Made by a program: the position numbers and the translations under genes. A model generated the notes under the pieces. The model did not search any database, was not told the DNA's origin, and saw only the letters and a program-made list of their open reading frames with translations. This document shows positions 9,031-12,491 of a stretch of 12,491 nucleotides of DNA, piece after piece (the first letter of the stretch is position 1; each line of letters opens with the position of its first letter). The stretch is taken from NCBI GenBank assembly GCA_023393895.1, contig JAEXBT010000241.1, forward strand, positions 1-12,491, read 5' to 3'. This DNA comes from Pseudomonadota bacterium (lineage in GTDB: Bacteria > Pseudomonadota > Gammaproteobacteria > Xanthomonadales > Xanthomonadaceae).

Positions 9031-9866
9031 GCGAACAGGTCATCCTGCAGCGACTCGCCATCGGCCGCGTCATAGTGCATCTGCAGCTGCGCGCGCGCCG
9101 CGTGCAGCGGATCGTCCATCAGGAAGCGGGCCAGCCGCGGGCGGTAGTCCGGCCAGCGCACCGCGAGCACGTCTAGGTCCTCATCGCCGTGCCATGGCTC
9201 GCGATCACGGGCGACGAATGCCGTTTCGCACAGCGCATTGCGCCAGCCCATCGCCGCCAGTCGCAGCGAGTAATCGGTGAGTGCCGCCGACCAGCTCTCG
9301 AAACTCTCGCCATCGAGCACGCCACTGCGCTTGCGTGGCGTGCCTCGCAAGAGCACGGCATGGGTGCCAGCAGTGGGCAGCTCGTGGTGCATCGGCGGCA
9401 TCCGTGCGCAGGCCGCGGCGATCCGTCGCGGGTCGGCCGGGGCATCCTGCACTTCGCCGATGCGCGGCCACGAGACACACTCACCGGTATTGCTCCACGG
9501 CGTCGCGCTGCCGATGGTGGGGTCGCGTTGCAGGCAGGCGGTCAGTTGCTGCAACCAGCCGGGTGCAGGACGGACATCGGGGGCGAGCACCGCGACATCC
9601 AGTGCGCCGCACGCCGCGATGCCTTCCGACAGGTGCGCGGCCTCACCCACCGGGCGCTGGCGCCGCGTGTATTCGGCCTGCAGGCGCGTGCTGGCCAGCC
9701 AGCGTTCAATGATTGCCACGCCGCGCGGCCCGGCCTGCGCGTCGTCGAGCAGCCACACCCGCGTGCCTGCGGGGGTGCCATCGTCGAGCGCCGCGAGGCA
9801 GGCATCCAGCGCCGCGTCGTCGGTGCCGATGGGCAGCAGGACGATGGGCAGCGCGTCTGGATTCAT
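9027..9866 (-). CDS. Divergent family-2-like glycosyltransferase
   Basis: 279 residues from ATG 9866-9864. It reads as a diverged GT-A glycosyltransferase: a first strand LPIVLLPIGTDDAALDACLAAL (6-27), an acidic pair WLLDDAQ (38-44), APDVRPAPGWLQQL (95-108) in the place of the DxD region, the family-typical IGSATPWSNTGECVSWPR (118-135), and a late block TDYSLRLAAMGWRNAL (197-212) resembling the (E)DxxLxxRxxxxG segment. The usual E of ED is T here (T197-D198), so activity is less certain. The C-terminal 50 residues are rich in R and D. The in-frame extension to 9959 overlaps purL and has no homology. It follows purL after 40 bases and overlaps the next glycosyltransferase by 4 bases, so the two probably work on the same glycan. 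Confidence 0.75.
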   Translation of the reverse strand: MNPDALPIVLLPIGTDDAALDACLAALDDGTPAGTRVWLLDDAQAGPRGVAIIERWLASTRLQAEYTRRQRPVGEAAHLSEGIAACGALDVAVLAPDVRPAPGWLQQLTACLQRDPTIGSATPWSNTGECVSWPRIGEVQDAPADPRRIAAACARMPPMHHELPTAGTHAVLLRGTPRKRSGVLDGESFESWSAALTDYSLRLAAMGWRNALCETAFVARDREPWHGDEDLDVLAVRWPDYRPRLARFLMDDPLHAARAQLQMHYDAADGESLQDDLFA

Positions 9867-9885
9867 GCGTCGGGCAGGCGGCAGG

Positions 9886-9906
9886 TTCGCGCCACTGTAG
9901 CGCGAA
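9886..9906 (-). repeat. Hairpin directly after the purL stop
   Basis: On the minus strand TTCGCGC (9906-9900) and GCGCGAA (9892-9886) form a perfect 7-base stem around a 7-base loop. It begins at the base after the purL TGA. No U-tract follows; CCTGCCGCC comes next. It could be a weak terminator, a processing site or an mRNA 3'-end stabiliser that separates purL from the glycosyltransferases. Confidence 0.45.
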
Positions 9907-12348
9907 TCAGCCGACCCACGCCCGAGCGTTCTGGAACATCCGCGACCACGGTGAGGCATCGCCCCATTCCGGCGGATGCCAGCTGAAGTTGATCGCGCCG
10001 AGCGTGCGCTCGGGATGCGGCATGAGGATCGTCACCCGGCCATCGTCGCTGGCCACGCCTGCAATGCCTTCAGGCGAGCCATTGGGGTTGGCCGGATAGC
10101 GCGTGGCGATGCGGCCATCGCCCTCGACATAGCGCGCGACCACGGCGACCGAAGCCTGGTCGTCGGCGCTCGCGAAATCCATCCGCCCCTCCCCGTGCGC
10201 GACCACCACCGGGATCCGCGAGCCGGCCATGCCGCGCAGCAGGATCGAGGCGCTGTCGCCGACCTCGACCTGCGCCAGCCGCGCCTCGTACTGCTCGCTG
10301 GTGTTGCGCAGCAGCTGCGGCCAGTGCATGGCGCCGGGGATGATGTCCTTGAGCTGCGACAGCATCTGGCAGCCGTTGCAGACGCCGAGGGTGAAACTGT
10401 CAGCACGTGCGAAGAACTCCGTGAGCTGGGCGCGCAGCGCAGGGCGCTCGAGGATCGAAGTGGCCCATCCACGGCCGGCACCGAGCACGTCGCCGTAGCT
10501 GAAGCCGCCGCAGGCCGCCAAGCCGATGAAGTCACCAAGCTTCGTGCGGCCTTCGATCAGGTCGCTCATGTGCACGTCGTAGGCGTCAAAGCCGGCGCGC
10601 ATGAAGGCCGCGGCCATCTCCACCTGGCCATTGACGCCCTGCTCGCGAAGGATCGCGACGCGCGGCTTCGCGCCGCTGCCGATGTATGGCGCGGCGATCG
10701 CCTCGGAAGGATCGAAAGCGAGTTCCGGACGCAGGCCTGGCGCGTCGAAATCGCGCGCCGACTCGCGCTCCTCGTCGGCCGACTGCGGGTTGTCACGCAG
10801 GCGCTGCATCGCATGGGTCACCGACCACCAGGCATCGAACAGCTCCTGCCAGTGCCACTCGGCCAGCACCTCTCCACCATCAAGCACACGGATGTCATCC
10901 GAGCGGGTTGGCCGCGCGATGCGCTGTGCGCACTCGATCAGCCCGTGCTCGGCGACGAGGTCGGCGAACGCGGCGCGGTCCGCGGCACGGATCTGCACCA
11001 CCGCACCGAGTTCCTCGTTGAACAGTACCTCGAAGACGTCGTCGTCATGGTTGTCGGCCCAGCCATCGAGGGTGATGTCGAGGCCGAGGTGGGAGGCGAA
11101 CGCCATCTCCGCCAGCGTGGCGAAGACACCGCCATCGGAGCGGTCGTGATAGGCCAGCAGCAGCCCGGCCTCGCGCGCGTCGCGGATCAGCTCGAAGAAG
11201 CCACGCAGCAGCTGCGGATCGTCCAGGTCCGGCGATTCGCCGGCGAACGAGGCATGGCACTGGGCGAGGATCGAGCCGCCCATCCGGCGCTGGCCGGCGC
11301 CGAGCCCGATCAGCCACAGCTCGGTGTCATCCTCGCGAGAGAGCAGCGGGGTCAGCTGTCGGCGCACGTCCGTGACCGGCGCGAACGCGGTGACGATCAA
11401 CGACACCGGCGACACTGACTTCATCGCCTCGCCATCGGCCTGCCACTGCGCCTGCATCGACAGCGAATCCTTGCCCACCGGGATCGACAGGTCCAGCGCA
11501 GGCGCGAGTTCCATGCCGACTGCCTGCACCGCGTCGAACAGCTTGGCGTCCTCGCCCTCATGCCCGGCCGCGGCCATCCAGTTGGCGGAGAGCTTGATGC
11601 GCTCGAGCGCGTCCACCGGCGCGGCACACAGGTTGGTGATGGCCTCGCCCACCGCCATGCGCGCGGAGGCTGCGGCATCGATCAGTGCCAGCGGCGTGCG
11701 CTCGCCGAGCGCCATCGCCTCGCCGGTGAAGCCGTCATAGCCGGCCAGGGTGATCGCACAGTCGGCCACCGGCATCTGCCACGGGCCGACCATCTGGTCG
11801 CGCGCGGTGAGGCCGCCGACGCTGCGGTCACCAATCGTGACGAGGAAGTTCTTGGCCGCGACGGTGGGATGCGAGAGCACCCGCAGGCCGGCCTCGTGCA
11901 GGTCCACCCGCGCGGTGTCTAGCTCCGGCCAGCGCACCGCCGCCGGATGCGCGGTGTCGCGATGCATCTTCGGCGGCTTGCCGAACAGCACGTCCATCGG
12001 CAGATCGATGGCGGGATCGGCCGGGATCGCCTCCGGACGCGCGCCGCGCCCCACCACCAGCCGCTCCTCGGCGGTGGCGAAGCCGACCACGGCGAACGGA
12101 CAACGCTCGCGCGCGCAGATCGCGGCGAACTCGTCGATGCGGTCGGCGGCGATGCCGAGCACGTAGCGCTCCTGCGATTCGTTGCACCACAGCTGCATCG
12201 GCGAGAGCGAGGGATCGTCGCTCGGCACCTTGTCGAGGTCGATGACGCCGCCGACGCCCGAATCGTGCAGCAACTCGGGGATCGCGTCATCGAGCCGGAT
12301 CAGCCGCGCCTGCGCCTCGCGGCGGAGGCGCGCGGCCTCCGACAGCAC
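9907..12348 (-). CDS. purL: Phosphoribosylformylglycinamidine synthase PurL, N-terminal ~500 residues missing
   Basis: PurL converts FGAR plus glutamine and ATP to FGAM in purine synthesis. The large single-chain proteobacterial form (about 1,300 residues) is meant. Family sequence is recognisable from AIPELLHDSGVGG (base 12285 on) to the normal C-terminus. It includes SPMQLWCNESQERYVL, MPMDVLFGKPP-like PMDVLFGKPPKM, DRSVGGLTARDQMVGPWQ, IPVGKDSLSMQ and the AIRS-like second half. A complete class I glutaminase domain follows, with nucleophile GVCNGCQML (Cys codon at 10380-10378) and the H/E of MPHPER (10017-10015, 10011-10009). Upstream of base 12285 the conserved HDVGAGGLSN block is absent in all three minus frames and unrelated residues (SEAARLRREAQARLIRLDD) stand there. 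GTG 12348 is only the first start codon the open frame offers, not a credible PurL start. As it stands it could not be a working enzyme. Confidence 0.9.
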   Translation of the reverse strand: MLSEAARLRREAQARLIRLDDAIPELLHDSGVGGVIDLDKVPSDDPSLSPMQLWCNESQERYVLGIAADRIDEFAAICARERCPFAVVGFATAEERLVVGRGARPEAIPADPAIDLPMDVLFGKPPKMHRDTAHPAAVRWPELDTARVDLHEAGLRVLSHPTVAAKNFLVTIGDRSVGGLTARDQMVGPWQMPVADCAITLAGYDGFTGEAMALGERTPLALIDAAASARMAVGEAITNLCAAPVDALERIKLSANWMAAAGHEGEDAKLFDAVQAVGMELAPALDLSIPVGKDSLSMQAQWQADGEAMKSVSPVSLIVTAFAPVTDVRRQLTPLLSREDDTELWLIGLGAGQRRMGGSILAQCHASFAGESPDLDDPQLLRGFFELIRDAREAGLLLAYHDRSDGGVFATLAEMAFASHLGLDITLDGWADNHDDDVFEVLFNEELGAVVQIRAADRAAFADLVAEHGLIECAQRIARPTRSDDIRVLDGGEVLAEWHWQELFDAWWSVTHAMQRLRDNPQSADEERESARDFDAPGLRPELAFDPSEAIAAPYIGSGAKPRVAILREQGVNGQVEMAAAFMRAGFDAYDVHMSDLIEGRTKLGDFIGLAACGGFSYGDVLGAGRGWATSILERPALRAQLTEFFARADSFTLGVCNGCQMLSQLKDIIPGAMHWPQLLRNTSEQYEARLAQVEVGDSASILLRGMAGSRIPVVVAHGEGRMDFASADDQASVAVVARYVEGDGRIATRYPANPNGSPEGIAGVASDDGRVTILMPHPERTLGAINFSWHPPEWGDASPWSRMFQNARAWVG

Positions 12349-12359
12349 CCGGGCCTTGA
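12283..12359 (-). other. Junction between purL sequence and unrelated sequence
   Basis: Between the stop of the edge gene (12362-12360) and the first PurL-like codon (12285-12283) lie about 75 bases that match neither. In the PurL frame they read IKARVLSEAARLRREAQARLIRLDD with G or C at nearly every third codon position, so they look like coding sequence of a further, unidentified protein. CGGAGGC/GCCTCCG arms (7 bases, 5-base loop) occur near 12343-12325. The breakpoint is near 12283-12290. Confidence 0.6.
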
Positions 12360-12491
12360 TCAGGCCGCCGTTCCGACGGGATCCACCGGGTCCGTGGCCG
12401 GCGCGGGAGCGGGCGTGGAGGCCATCGCCGTGCCGTGGGGAGCGACGGCGGCGGGCTTCAGCCGACCGAGGCCATCGGCCATCAACTGGCG
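12360..12491 (-). CDS. C-terminal tail of an unidentified protein (5' end outside window)
   Basis: A frame open from the window edge encodes 43 residues and ends at TGA 12362-12360. It begins RQLMADGLGRLKPAAVAP and continues into an Ala/Pro/Thr-rich, low-complexity end (STPAPAPATDPVDPVGTAA). G or C dominates the third codon position, as in the real genes here, which supports coding. Such A/P-rich tails are common as flexible C-termini of envelope or secretion-related proteins, but the piece is too short to name. Whether it truly neighbours purL depends on the junction described separately. Confidence 0.5.
   Translation of the reverse strand, partial: RQLMADGLGRLKPAAVAPHGTAMASTPAPAPATDPVDPVGTAA

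Noticed and set aside
9976..11418. 480-residue open frame on the plus strand opposite purL
   Set aside because: It lies fully antisense to well-conserved PurL sequence, is rich in R, A, H and D without any domain, and has no upstream ribosome-binding site. It is a typical shadow frame of G+C-rich DNA.

Overview
The window is about 12.5 kb of G+C-rich, tightly packed bacterial chromosome. The protein sequences and the order glyA-nrdR-ribD-ribE next to a divergent ettA point to a gammaproteobacterium, most likely of the Xanthomonadaceae/Lysobacteraceae (Xanthomonas, Lysobacter, Luteimonas type). The genus cannot be fixed by eye. Almost all genes are housekeeping. I see no tRNA, rRNA, CRISPR array, insertion sequence, phage gene or defence system, and no gene-free stretch above 300 bases (the longest is the 167-base glyA/ettA intergenic region).

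Layout. (1) 3422 to 1, minus strand: glyA, nrdR, ribD and ribE form a tightly coupled operon with a 3-base gap or 1-4 base overlaps; ribE runs off the left edge. (2) 3423-3589: divergent promoter region with a clear TATAAT for ettA and a strong GC hairpin in the ettA leader. (3) 3590-5254, plus: ettA, a ribosome-associated ABC-F ATPase, ending at a hairpin shared with (4) pncB (minus, 6475-5306). (5) pncB and pyrF diverge from a 58-base region. (6) pyrF (plus, 6534-7349) meets, tail to tail with a 3-base gap, a minus-strand group: purL (truncated), a divergent family-2-like glycosyltransferase, a classical family-2 glycosyltransferase and a DUF3667 membrane protein (12348 to 7353). (7) At the right edge lies the tail of one more minus-strand gene.

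Functionally the window is dominated by nucleotide, cofactor and one-carbon metabolism: GlyA supplies one-carbon units, PurL and PyrF act in purine and pyrimidine synthesis, PncB salvages nicotinate for NAD, RibD/RibE make riboflavin, NrdR controls ribonucleotide reductases, and EttA tunes translation to energy state. The two glycosyltransferases and the DUF3667 protein are the accessory part and probably act together on a surface polymer or its membrane handling; that is inference.

The most striking anomaly is at the right end. PurL matches its family from about base 12285 to its normal C-terminus, but about the first 500 residues are absent and replaced by unrelated sequence that is open in the same frame and sits beside the end of another gene. 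Because only about 200 bases separate this junction from the edge, an assembly chimera is at least as likely as a real gene break. I found no convincing new biological system; the remaining observations are regulatory or start-site oddities.
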